From assembly GCA_900546445.1 (NCBI GenBank), contig URCV01000014.1, positions 1 to 37,352 of the forward strand: 37,352 bases of DNA. Direction: 5' to 3'. The notes below the pieces were generated by a model that did no database searches, was not told the DNA's origin, and saw nothing but the letters and a program-made list of their open reading frames with translations. A program made the translations under genes and the position numbers. Origin of the DNA: an uncultured Bacteroidales bacterium (lineage in GTDB: Bacteria > Bacteroidota > Bacteroidia > Bacteroidales > UBA932). Positions 9,401-16,412 of this stretch are shown one piece after another (the stretch's first letter is position 1; each line of letters begins with the position of its first letter).

Positions 9401-9586
9401 GATGGAATAGAGACCGTCATAGTCGGTCATAACACCGGTCTGAGTTCTGGATATAACCACAGAAGCTCCAGGAATAGGTTCTCCCGAACCATCCACGACC
9501 TTACCGCGCACCAAATGTTGAGCATTAGCCGATAGGCCAAAACAGGTCAACAAGATAGTAGCAACGACTAAAAATCTTGATTTCAT
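6443..9586 (-). CDS. susC: SusC/RagA-type TonB-dependent outer-membrane transporter
   Basis: A 1,047-residue TonB-dependent channel that imports oligosaccharides with its SusD partner. In order: a signal peptide ending at about residue 22; a carboxypeptidase-regulatory-like beta domain (residues ~25-100, VRGKVVDGSGEPIPGASVV); a TonB-box-like DDAIVVGYG; the plug domain with PGSDAASILVRGQG and LKDATSASIYG; then a long beta-barrel ending in aromatic GVKLTF. There is no N-terminal STN signalling domain, so it is not of the anti-sigma-linked type. It heads a minus-strand operon with susD, DUF5018 and two GHL10 genes. A TATATTTG -7 element lies about 54 bases upstream. The imported glycan cannot be read from the sequence. 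Confidence 0.95.
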   Translation of the reverse strand: MKSRFLVVATILLTCFGLSANAQHLVRGKVVDGSGEPIPGASVVISRTQTGVMTDYDGLYSIECQETDVLEFAFLGMKTAKEQVGTRTKINVTLLDDAMALDDAIVVGYGTQSKVNLTNAVSSVKGAELLKSPAVGVSSMVGTRVAGVVALQQSGQPGSDAASILVRGQGAVCVVDGVKRDLNEIDPNEIESISVLKDATSASIYGLDATAVILVTTKRGDAQKTRISYNGEYGISKNTDMLEMLDGPSYAYWYNKVTELDCLAIGKEFTPIFTKEHLQWMEEGSHGWGNTNWYKETFGVGTTQHHSVSVSGGNDKSKFFTSIGFFDQNGNVENFNYKRYNIRSNVDTKINDFLSFEMNLAGRLEVRNRPGFSANPNDWNNIPQQAVRALPFVPKYYEVNGVSYPVSTRTNSSWVNPLSAATETGNNNVRNTYLQTNAALRYDVPFIKGLYLKAMGSYDMMFQNTRSLATPYRTAVLTLPTAGVTDLSYAVSNDARGNNITLSESAYYNYAITTNLSANYEREFGKHTIKALALVETREVKSHTIGATGYGLDFLNLAELSKVTNKTGVGSEMMPKVSGSSSHSRAAGFAGRVNYAYDSKYLLEATCRYDGSYIFSNKAGARWVVLPGVSLGWNMHKEDWFDASWINELKLRASAGKSATSNGLQSTNYVDLFGLSNNALVLGGVNQGMVFASVIGNPNLTWAKMNSYDVGVDFEAWNGLLGLEFDVYYKYEYDILSGVTGSYSPSRGGYYFSYGNDNKKDYRGFDFTIRHDNYIGSLNYGAKMTFTYAYRRWLYYAGDSPNAPEYQKLTGKEVGSLYGYMADGLFQNESEIRNSAVMSDKAVVPGYIKYIDRNGDGQITYAQDMGYVAASAYPRIQGSLNLYANWKGFDIDMLWQGATGRTVSLTGQYTATGSEGIMDNTFLTKPFYHGGNSPAFLLENSWRPDNPNGEFPRPTITTVSSNNAFSSTFWYRDGSYLRLKSLQFGYTLPAKVTKAMGMSSLRFYLQGSNLLTFSGLNKYHVDPEQPGVNNGYYPQQKVYQLGVKLTF

Positions 9587-9639
9587 AAAGTTGGTTAAAA
9601 AAATTTAAAATTTGTTAATGTTATTAAACAATATTGCTA

Positions 9640-9647
9640 CAAATATA
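9640..9647 (-). promoter_or_regulatory. Predicted Bacteroides -7 element for the susC operon
   Basis: The minus strand reads TATATTTG, matching the TAnnTTTG consensus of the Bacteroidota housekeeping sigma factor. It implies a start site near 9,634 and a leader of roughly 45-50 bases before susC. No good TTTG -33 element lies at the right distance, consistent with a promoter that needs an activator. Confidence 0.55.
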
Positions 9648-9669
9648 ATATTTCTATTCGGTTTTTTGT

Positions 9670-9677
9670 TAAATTTG
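9670..9677 (+). promoter_or_regulatory. Predicted -7 element for the divergent DUF4434 operon
   Basis: TAAATTTG matches TAnnTTTG and lies 33 bases before the ATG at 9710. It falls where the -33 element of the divergent susC promoter would sit, so the two promoters overlap back to back. No clear TTTG -33 element is seen. Confidence 0.45.
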
Positions 9678-9709
9678 CGAAAATAAAAGGTAATACTAGA
9701 ACATATCAT

Positions 9710-10783
9710 ATGACAAATCGTAGATCATTTCTAAAAACTGCCGCTGTAGCTACTACTGCAGCCGCTTGCGCTCCGCTTCTATCCGGCTGTTCGGAGAAAA
9801 AAGTATTCACCGGAACATCCGCTGACGGACTCATCGTCCCTAAGGGAAACGCCCTTCGCATCACGGGTACATTCCTCGACGAGATCTCCCACGACATCCC
9901 GCACCAGAACTGGGGTCCTAAAGAGTGGGAAATCGACTTCCAGAATATGAAAGCCATAGGAATCGACACCGTAATTATGATTAGAAGCGGCTACAGGAAA
10001 TTCATTACCTGGCCAAGCAAATACCTTCTCAACAAGGGTTGCTATATGCCTTCGATGGACCTTCTGGAGCTATTCCTCACGCTGGCAGACAAATACGACA
10101 TGAAGTTCTACTTCGGACTCTACGACACCGGAAAGTACTGGGACACAGGCGACATGCGCGCAGAGATGGAAGCTAACAAATTCGTCATCGACGAAGTGTG
10201 GGAGAACTACGGACACCACAAGAGTTTCCAGGGCTGGTACATCTCCACAGAGATCTCACGGGCCACGAAGGGTGCAGTAGAATGTTTCTACACTATGGGC
10301 AAGATGTGCAAGGACATCTCCAACAACCTCCCTACGTTCATCTCGCCGTGGATCGACGGAAAGAAAGCCGTATCCGCTGCAGGCGGCACGCTTACTAAGG
10401 AAGACGCTGTGTCAGTACAGAAACACGAAGAGGAGTGGAATGAAATCTTTTCAGGCATCCACGAGGTAGTGGACGCTTGCGCATTCCAGGACGGGCACAT
10501 AGACTACGATGAGCTCGATGCATTCTTCTCGGTAAACAAGAAGCTCGCAGACCGCTACGGAATGCAGTGCTGGACTAACGCCGAGTCATTTGACAGGGAT
10601 ATGCCTATAAAGTTCTTCCCTATCAAGTTCGACAAACTCCGTATGAAGCTCGAGGCTGCCGCACGCTGCGGATACGACAAGGCCATCACCTTCGAATTCA
10701 GCCACTTTATGAGCCCTCAGTCTGCTTACCTACAGGCAGGACACCTCTACGATCGCTACAAAGATTACTTTAACATCAAATAA
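9710..10783 (+). CDS. DUF4434-type putative glycosidase, Tat-exported lipoprotein
   Basis: A 357-residue exported protein. The N-terminus has a twin-arginine motif (NRRSFLK) followed by a hydrophobic stretch and lipobox LLSGC (Cys27), so it is probably folded in the cytoplasm, moved by Tat and then lipidated. The rest has the layout of a DUF4434-type TIM barrel, a family found in Bacteroidota polysaccharide loci and presumed to act on glycans: NALRITGTFLDEISHDIPHQNW at the start of the barrel, GIDTVIMIRSGYR, YDMKFYFGLYD, HKSFQGWYISTEIS (a likely catalytic Glu near the end of a strand), DACAFQDGHIDYDE and MQCWTNAESFD with a second acidic residue. No activity has been shown that I can name. It opens the plus-strand arm, 2 bases before the MFS gene. 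Confidence 0.75.
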   Translation: MTNRRSFLKTAAVATTAAACAPLLSGCSEKKVFTGTSADGLIVPKGNALRITGTFLDEISHDIPHQNWGPKEWEIDFQNMKAIGIDTVIMIRSGYRKFITWPSKYLLNKGCYMPSMDLLELFLTLADKYDMKFYFGLYDTGKYWDTGDMRAEMEANKFVIDEVWENYGHHKSFQGWYISTEISRATKGAVECFYTMGKMCKDISNNLPTFISPWIDGKKAVSAAGGTLTKEDAVSVQKHEEEWNEIFSGIHEVVDACAFQDGHIDYDELDAFFSVNKKLADRYGMQCWTNAESFDRDMPIKFFPIKFDKLRMKLEAAARCGYDKAITFEFSHFMSPQSAYLQAGHLYDRYKDYFNIK

Positions 10784-10785
10784 TA

Positions 10786-12207
10786 ATGGCAAACACTAAA
10801 AAGACAAGCGGTTACGTGATCTTCATGGCCATAGTTGCCGCCATAGGAGGAATCCTCTTCGGTTACGACACCGCAGTTATCTCAGGGACTACGGAATTGG
10901 TTAAAGGCCAATTCCATCTCACAGACTTTAGGGAAGGATGGTATGTAGGGTGCGCCCTCATAGGCTCCATCTGCGGCGTATTGGTCGCAGGGTCTCTCAG
11001 CGACTATCTCGGACGCAAGCTCACGATGCTCATTTCGGCGGCATTGTTCAGCATTTCGGCGATAGGTTGCGCTGTCTGTGCAGACTTCAACGCCCTGGTA
11101 GCATTCAGAATCATAGGCGGCGTGGGTATCGGTATCGTATCCATCGTTTCCCCTATCTATATCTCGGAAGTATCTCCGGCTAAAATCAGAGGCACCCTCG
11201 TGTCGCTGTACCAATTGGCCGTAACGGTAGGATTCCTGCTGGCATACCTGATTAACTGGGTTATCGACTGCCAGCTCGACCCTTCTTTCGTGGCAAGCGC
11301 AGACATCTCTTTGTGGGACAAGATGTTCCAGGCAGAGGCTTGGCGCGGAATGCTCGGTAGCGAGACCTTCCCGGCACTGCTCTTCTTCTTCATCATCTTC
11401 TTCATCCCTGAGAGTCCTAAGTGGCTCATCGTCAAGGGACGACTTCCTAAGGCTACGGCAGTTCTCTCGAAAATCTATAACGACACCACCGAGATTCAGA
11501 ACGAAATCGACGTCACCAGAGAGTCCATGGCCGGTTCTGACAACGGTTCTTGGAAGGATTTGCTCAAACCGGGCATCCTCATCGCCGTGCTCGCCGGAAG
11601 CGCCATCGCCATCTTGGGCCAATTTATGGGCGTTAATGCCGTGCTTTACTACGGACCGAAAATCTTCAGCCAGGCCGGATTCGACAACCCTATGTTCTCG
11701 ACCGTGCTCGTGGGATTGGTTAATATGGTCACCACCATACTGGCAGTCTTCATCATCGACAAGGTGGGACGTAAACAGCTCATCTACTGGGGAGTAAGCG
11801 GAATGATCATATGCCTCATAGCGATAGGAATCTACTTCGCCACAGGCCCTGCGTTGGGACTAGGGAACGCCTTTATGCTGTTCTTCTTCCTCGCTTATGT
11901 ATTCTGCTGTGCGATATCCATCTCTGCAGTAGTATTCGTGCTGCTTTCCGAGATGTATCCTAATAGCGTGAGAGGACGCGCGATGTCCATCGCTGGATTC
12001 GCTTTGTGGATCGGCACCTATCTCATAGGCCAATTAACCCCTGTCCTTCTGGGCTGGAGCCAGGCCGGAACATTCTTCATCTTCGCAGTGATGTGCATCC
12101 CTTATATGCTCATTATGTGGAAAGTCATTCCTGAGACCACAGGAAAGACCCTTGAAGAAATCGAGCAGTACTGGAACAGCAAGGGAAAGACCAGAAAAAT
12201 TAAATAA
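10786..12207 (+). CDS. MFS sugar porter (XylE/sugar:H+ symporter family)
   Basis: A 473-residue, 12-helix inner-membrane transporter of the sugar porter branch of the major facilitator superfamily. Hallmarks in order: GGILFGYDTAVISG in helix 1, SDYLGRK in loop 2-3, IGGVGIGIVSIVSPIYISE followed by SPAKIRGTLVSLYQL, PESPKWL at the start of the central loop, DKVGRKQL in loop 8-9, and the C-terminal PETTGKTLEEIE. Such proteins move monosaccharides or inositols with protons. The substrate is not readable, but the position in the PUL suggests it takes up the released sugar. It starts 2 bases after the DUF4434 gene and ends 2 bases before the DUF5009 gene, so translation is probably coupled. Confidence 0.92.
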   Translation: MANTKKTSGYVIFMAIVAAIGGILFGYDTAVISGTTELVKGQFHLTDFREGWYVGCALIGSICGVLVAGSLSDYLGRKLTMLISAALFSISAIGCAVCADFNALVAFRIIGGVGIGIVSIVSPIYISEVSPAKIRGTLVSLYQLAVTVGFLLAYLINWVIDCQLDPSFVASADISLWDKMFQAEAWRGMLGSETFPALLFFFIIFFIPESPKWLIVKGRLPKATAVLSKIYNDTTEIQNEIDVTRESMAGSDNGSWKDLLKPGILIAVLAGSAIAILGQFMGVNAVLYYGPKIFSQAGFDNPMFSTVLVGLVNMVTTILAVFIIDKVGRKQLIYWGVSGMIICLIAIGIYFATGPALGLGNAFMLFFFLAYVFCCAISISAVVFVLLSEMYPNSVRGRAMSIAGFALWIGTYLIGQLTPVLLGWSQAGTFFIFAVMCIPYMLIMWKVIPETTGKTLEEIEQYWNSKGKTRKIK

Positions 12208-12209
12208 TA

Positions 12210-13601
12210 ATGAACAAACGCATAGTTTCTATAGATATTCTGCGCGGAGTCACCATCTTCCTGATGGTGCTCAGCGCGAACATCGCTTGGAATTCTGGAC
12301 TTCCGGCGTGGATGTTCCACTGCCAAGTTCCACCTCCTGACTTTGTTTTCAACCCTGATGTAAAGGGAATTACCTGGGTAGACCTGGTATTCCCGTTCTT
12401 CATCTTCACCATGGGAGCATCCATGCCATTCTCCCTCGGCGGAAAACTGCGTAAGGGAATAAGCGTGGGCAGGATATCCTTAGACATAGTCAAGCGTTGG
12501 ATAATCCTCGCTGCCTTCGGACTCGTGCTCGGCAATGCCAATGCCATCTTCTCCTACGAAGAGCCATTGAAGGTACTGACCAGATTCGGAATCTGGATTG
12601 GCCTGTTCCTCGCACTGTGGCGCATTCCTCAGAGGGGAAAGGTGAAGCCGTGGATGATAAACTTGGCCGGAGCGCTGGTAGTCGTCGCACTGCTTGCAGT
12701 AATCAAATTCGGGTTCGGGGCCAAATTGGCATTCAGCCAGAACAATATCATCATTATGATTCTCTCGCTGCTGGCGCTGCTGGGAGGATTCATCTGGCTG
12801 CTGACTAAGGAAAAGCCGTGGCTTAGGCTGCTGATATTCATAGTGGCGTGCGTGGCGAAGGAATTGGCCTGGCATACGGATGTGCTCAAATGGGCCACTC
12901 TGCCGGCAGGAATCACTTGGCTGCTGAACTGGAGATATGCCCAATACCTGGTAATCACACTGATAGGTATGAGCGTGGGCGACATCCTGATGCGTGCCAA
13001 TGTGCGCAGGGAGGCGGTTTGCATAGACCCGCAGAAGGTCTCTACGCTGATTTCCGCGCTGCTTTGTCTGGTTATAGTGCCGGTGATGCTGTGGGCTTTC
13101 TATAGCAGACACATCCAAGCAGGCATGATCATCGCCATAGCATTCGCGATAATCCAGATTTTCCTGACCAGAGACTGTGCCAATTCACCTAAGAACCTCA
13201 TAGCCCGTATGGGTTACCTGCTGCTGGTTTTGGGATTGTTGTTCGACCCTATCGACGGAGGCATCACGAAAGACCATTGCAATCTTTCGTACCTGCTGTC
13301 TACAGGAGGACTTGCCTGTCTGTTAATCAGTTTCCTTTTATGGTGCGAGGGTGCACTCGCCATAATCGGAGGCAAGATGGGACACGGGTTCGCTCTGGTA
13401 GGACAGAATCCGATGCTGGCATATACGCTTTCGGGACTGGTACTGAATCCTATTTTCTATATGATAGGACTCGGAGCGGTCGTGGATTCGGCCAGCGCGG
13501 GAAATCCTTTTATGGGACTCGTGAGAGGACTTATAATCACGCTTGCGATGATGGCAGTGACCTGCTTATTCAGCAAGCACAAAATTTATTGGAGAAGTTA
13601 A
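12210..13601 (+). CDS. DUF5009/NagX-type multi-pass membrane protein (HGSNAT-like)
   Basis: A 463-residue polytopic inner-membrane protein. The N-terminal signature RIVSIDILRGVTIFLMVL, the WMFHC segment and TWVDLVFPFFIFTMGASMPF identify the COG4299/DUF5009 family. Relatives include lysosomal heparan-alpha-glucosaminide N-acetyltransferase, which passes acetyl groups across a membrane to glucosamine, and bacterial NagX-like proteins tied to amino-sugar uptake; a Tannerella forsythia N-acetylmuramic acid transporter is, as I recall, of this group. About 11-12 hydrophobic segments are visible. The gene lies between the MFS porter and the phosphoesterase with 2-3 base gaps. It suggests an amino-sugar-containing substrate, but acetyltransfer and transport cannot be told apart here. 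Confidence 0.8.
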   Translation: MNKRIVSIDILRGVTIFLMVLSANIAWNSGLPAWMFHCQVPPPDFVFNPDVKGITWVDLVFPFFIFTMGASMPFSLGGKLRKGISVGRISLDIVKRWIILAAFGLVLGNANAIFSYEEPLKVLTRFGIWIGLFLALWRIPQRGKVKPWMINLAGALVVVALLAVIKFGFGAKLAFSQNNIIIMILSLLALLGGFIWLLTKEKPWLRLLIFIVACVAKELAWHTDVLKWATLPAGITWLLNWRYAQYLVITLIGMSVGDILMRANVRREAVCIDPQKVSTLISALLCLVIVPVMLWAFYSRHIQAGMIIAIAFAIIQIFLTRDCANSPKNLIARMGYLLLVLGLLFDPIDGGITKDHCNLSYLLSTGGLACLLISFLLWCEGALAIIGGKMGHGFALVGQNPMLAYTLSGLVLNPIFYMIGLGAVVDSASAGNPFMGLVRGLIITLAMMAVTCLFSKHKIYWRS

Positions 13602-13604
13602 ATT

Positions 13605-15074
13605 ATGAATAAAGGCTTAGTATACATTTTTCTCGCTTCGGTGGCGCTTTGGGGATGCTCCGTAAGCAAACCTCAGCCAGTAGAGCAGGCAGGCCCGACG
13701 ATTATCACGGGTAGCGTGCGCGATGAAGCAGGGAAGGCGCTTGAAGGAGTGGTAGTGTCGGACGGAGTATGCGTCGTGAAGACTGACGAGAAAGGACAGT
13801 TCGAAATGCCTTACGACAGGGCTTCGGGACGTTTCGTCTTCGTGAGCACCCCTTCGGGCTACAGAAACTCTTCCTTTAGGGGCAAGACATGTTATTATCA
13901 GGACCTTACCGCAGACAAGAAGATTTACGACTTCACCGTCGTAAAAAACGAAAAGGACGATAATTTCAACCATCCCATCGTATTCGCCGACCCTCAGATT
14001 TCGGATACGCTCGACCTGGTGCCATTCGCGGCGCGCGTGGACGATATGAAAGAGCACGTGAAGAGCTTGGAAAACGACGGAGCGTACAGCTTCGCCATCT
14101 GCCTGGGAGACATAGTAGGATGGCAGCACCCTCTCTACCCTCGCATCACCGACAAGCTCAGCGAAGTGGGAATAGATATGCGCTTCGTGATGGGTAATCA
14201 CGATATGACCAATTGGGGACGCTCGTACGAGACCTCGTTCAGGGAGTTTGAGAAATTCTATGGTCCTGCATACTACTCGTTTAACGTAGGAAAGACCCAC
14301 TACGTGGTCCTCGACGACAACTTCTACGTGGGAAGGGATTACTTCTACATAGGCTACATAGACGAGACTCAGCTGAGCTGGCTCGAAAAAGACCTCGCCA
14401 CAGTGCCTAAGGACCACAAGCTCGTGCTTTGTATGCACATCCCGACTACCCAGAGTAAGGAAGACAGAGACCGCTTTATGTATGACATAATAGGAGACAA
14501 CCTCTGTAACAAGCCGGGATTCTATCAGATGATAAGCGACTACGACGCCCTGATTCTCTCGGGACACATGCACACTAACACTAATAACATCATCGGCAGC
14601 AAGAAAGGCCCTGAAGCGCTTATGGAGCACAATATCGGAGGCTTCTGCGGATGCTGGTGGTGCGGAACCGTGTGTGTGGACGGATGTCCTCCGGGATATA
14701 AGGTTTACACGTTCAGGGACACTAACGTAGAGTGGTATTACAAGGGCTGCGGCTATGGTCCGGACTACCAGGGAAAGATTTATCTCGACCACGAAGACTA
14801 TCCGGGATGGGCAGTGGCTCACGTGTGGGACTACGACGACGCTTGGAAGGTGGAATACTGGGAAGACGGAGTGAAGATCTGCGATATGGAGCGCTTTTCC
14901 GGAAAGGACCCTGTGGCCAAGGCTGAATTTGCAGACCCTAGCCAATACAAAATCTCGTGGGTGGCCTGCTGGCCGACACCTAACCTATTCAAGGCTAAGT
15001 TCAATCCGGATGCCGAAAAACACGAGGTTAGAATCATCGACAGGTTCGGCCGCATACACATCATAGGTGATTGA
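13605..15074 (+). CDS. Calcineurin-like metallophosphoesterase lipoprotein with N- and C-terminal accessory domains
   Basis: A 489-residue lipoprotein (lipobox ALWGC, Cys18). Residues ~30-120 form a carboxypeptidase-regulatory-like beta domain (ITGSVRDEAGKALEGVVVSD). Residues ~124-330 are the metallophosphoesterase core, with metal-ligand motifs FADPQ (Asp129), GDIVGW, GNHD (197-200), CMHIP (His278) and GHMHT (320-323). A C-terminal beta domain of the MetallophosC kind completes it. The first motif is DPQ rather than DxH, as is common in this subfamily. Five cysteines cluster at 348-361 around a WW pair, which is unusual for this region. Probable role: removing phosphate or a phosphodiester from the imported glycan in the periplasm or at the surface. 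The stop overlaps the next start. Confidence 0.88.
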   Translation: MNKGLVYIFLASVALWGCSVSKPQPVEQAGPTIITGSVRDEAGKALEGVVVSDGVCVVKTDEKGQFEMPYDRASGRFVFVSTPSGYRNSSFRGKTCYYQDLTADKKIYDFTVVKNEKDDNFNHPIVFADPQISDTLDLVPFAARVDDMKEHVKSLENDGAYSFAICLGDIVGWQHPLYPRITDKLSEVGIDMRFVMGNHDMTNWGRSYETSFREFEKFYGPAYYSFNVGKTHYVVLDDNFYVGRDYFYIGYIDETQLSWLEKDLATVPKDHKLVLCMHIPTTQSKEDRDRFMYDIIGDNLCNKPGFYQMISDYDALILSGHMHTNTNNIIGSKKGPEALMEHNIGGFCGCWWCGTVCVDGCPPGYKVYTFRDTNVEWYYKGCGYGPDYQGKIYLDHEDYPGWAVAHVWDYDDAWKVEYWEDGVKICDMERFSGKDPVAKAEFADPSQYKISWVACWPTPNLFKAKFNPDAEKHEVRIIDRFGRIHIIGD

Positions 15075-15733
15075 AACGTTTATTTCTCATATTGTTGATT
15101 GTGCTTTGTGCCGGGGTCTATTCTCCGGCACAAGACATCGATACGCCGGAAGAAGAGTATTTCGATGAATTGCCGGCTGCTACGGTAAGTGCAAAGCGCA
15201 AGAAAAAGATTAAGAAATACGGCAAGGAATGGCGTGAGAAATACCGTCTAATCTATAATTTCAACCGCGTGTACCCCTACGCGCTCGTAGGTCGAAAGAT
15301 GATGGCGCAAGTGGACAGTACGATAGCGGCGGACGGACTGGACAAAAGAAATCGCGACCGCTACATAAAGAACGTGGAAAAGGAGCTTTTCAAGCTCTTC
15401 GAACAAGACATAAGGCATACCACCATAAGTCAGGGATTCCTGCTCACAAGACTCGTGGACAGGGAATGCGGTATGACCGTCTATGACATAATCTATAACT
15501 ATGAAGGAGGCTTTTCCGCCGGATTCTGGAATCTAGTAGGTAAGGTATTCGACCAGGACCTTAAGGCGCACTACGACCCTACGGGCGAAGACGCGAAAAC
15601 CGAAGAATTGGTCAAAATCTGGGAAAGTGGAGAGCAGGAATGGGCTAATTTCTACTATCAAGTCTTCTGGGAAGACCCTCCGAAGACCATCATAAAGACC
15701 GACAAGTTGTCTACTAAATCGTTTATAAGGTAA
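15071..15733 (+). CDS. DUF4294 exported protein
   Basis: A 220-residue protein of the Bacteroidota family DUF4294, function unknown. A Sec signal peptide (cleavage near YSPAQD) precedes the acidic segment DTPEEEYFDELPAATVSAKRKKK, then a helical domain (YNFNRVYPYALVGRKMM, LLTRLVDRECGMTVYDII, EGGFSAGFWNLVGKVFDQDLKAHY). It starts with TTG and overlaps the phosphoesterase stop by 4 bases, so it is translated by coupling from the PUL arm although the family is usually a housekeeping gene. The 3' end overlaps the convergent lpxH gene by 11 bases. Confidence 0.85.
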   Translation: MKRLFLILLIVLCAGVYSPAQDIDTPEEEYFDELPAATVSAKRKKKIKKYGKEWREKYRLIYNFNRVYPYALVGRKMMAQVDSTIAADGLDKRNRDRYIKNVEKELFKLFEQDIRHTTISQGFLLTRLVDRECGMTVYDIIYNYEGGFSAGFWNLVGKVFDQDLKAHYDPTGEDAKTEELVKIWESGEQEWANFYYQVFWEDPPKTIIKTDKLSTKSFIR

Positions 15734-16412
15734 AATGGGGAGTTCCTCCCTCTAACCAGTCTTTCAGAATTATCAAACGGGCTCCGCCAGGAAGCGTCTC
15801 ATCCACGGCGCAGTGATAGTGTCCGAAGATGAAGAGCTCTATCGAAGGGTCCTGGGACGCAGCATATTTATAGATGCGCTCACTCTCTCCCTTCCATTCA
15901 TAAGGCGTATGCGTGTACCTGTTCGACTTGGACCAGCGCGTGGCTATCGAGAATGCGAGCCTAGGATGCAGCAGGGAAAAGAGGAATTGGCAGAAACGAG
16001 AATGAAAGATGGCAAGCATAAGCTTGTAGGACCACTTGGCCCCTCCTAGCCCATCGCCGTGTCCCATCATCACCTTACGGCCGTCCAATTCCATCACCAC
16101 AGGCTGATTGTGAATCACATGAATGCCGAGCTTCTCGAAAAAGTGAAATGTCCAGATGTCGTGATTACCGGGGAAGAAATAGACCTGGCTTCCCGCGTCC
16201 ATAATGTTTATCAACTCTGCGAGCACCCTTATGCCCTCTTTCGGGATAACATCCTTATACTCATACCAGAAATCCCAAATGTCTCCCAGCAGGAACAGCT
16301 TATCCTCCGAAGTCCAAGAAATGGATTTCAGCCAATTCACGAATCTATCCTCCCTTTCCTGAGGATTCGAGCCTTTCAAGCCTAAATGGACATCGGAAGC
16401 GAAATAAATCAT
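15723..16412 (-). CDS. lpxH: UDP-2,3-diacylglucosamine diphosphatase (lipid A synthesis)
   Basis: A 229-residue cytoplasmic metallophosphoesterase predicted to hydrolyse UDP-2,3-diacylglucosamine to lipid X, the fourth step of lipid A assembly. Metal-site motifs are all present: SDVHLG (residues 6-11), LGDIWDF (Asp44), PGNHD (82-85), GHGDGLG (117-123) and FGHYH near the C-terminus. Length and motif order fit the Bacteroidota LpxH-like group; assignment against other phosphoesterases rests on this pattern and on the envelope-gene context. Its ATG overlaps the uppP stop (ATGA), so it is the last gene of the ftsX-DUF3098-uppP-lpxH chain. The end converges on DUF4294 with an 11-base overlap and no room for a separate terminator. 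Confidence 0.85.
   Translation of the reverse strand: MIYFASDVHLGLKGSNPQEREDRFVNWLKSISWTSEDKLFLLGDIWDFWYEYKDVIPKEGIRVLAELINIMDAGSQVYFFPGNHDIWTFHFFEKLGIHVIHNQPVVMELDGRKVMMGHGDGLGGAKWSYKLMLAIFHSRFCQFLFSLLHPRLAFSIATRWSKSNRYTHTPYEWKGESERIYKYAASQDPSIELFIFGHYHCAVDETLPGGARLIILKDWLEGGTPHFTL

Noticed and set aside
10882..11622. 246-codon minus-strand open frame across the MFS gene
   Set aside because: Antisense to an unambiguous sugar porter; the predicted protein is polar and has no family features.
13617..14945. 442-codon open frame on the minus strand inside the phosphoesterase gene
   Set aside because: It is exactly antisense to a gene with clear lipobox and metal-binding motifs; its translation has no recognisable domain and is rich in Val/His/Arg, as expected of a shadow frame.
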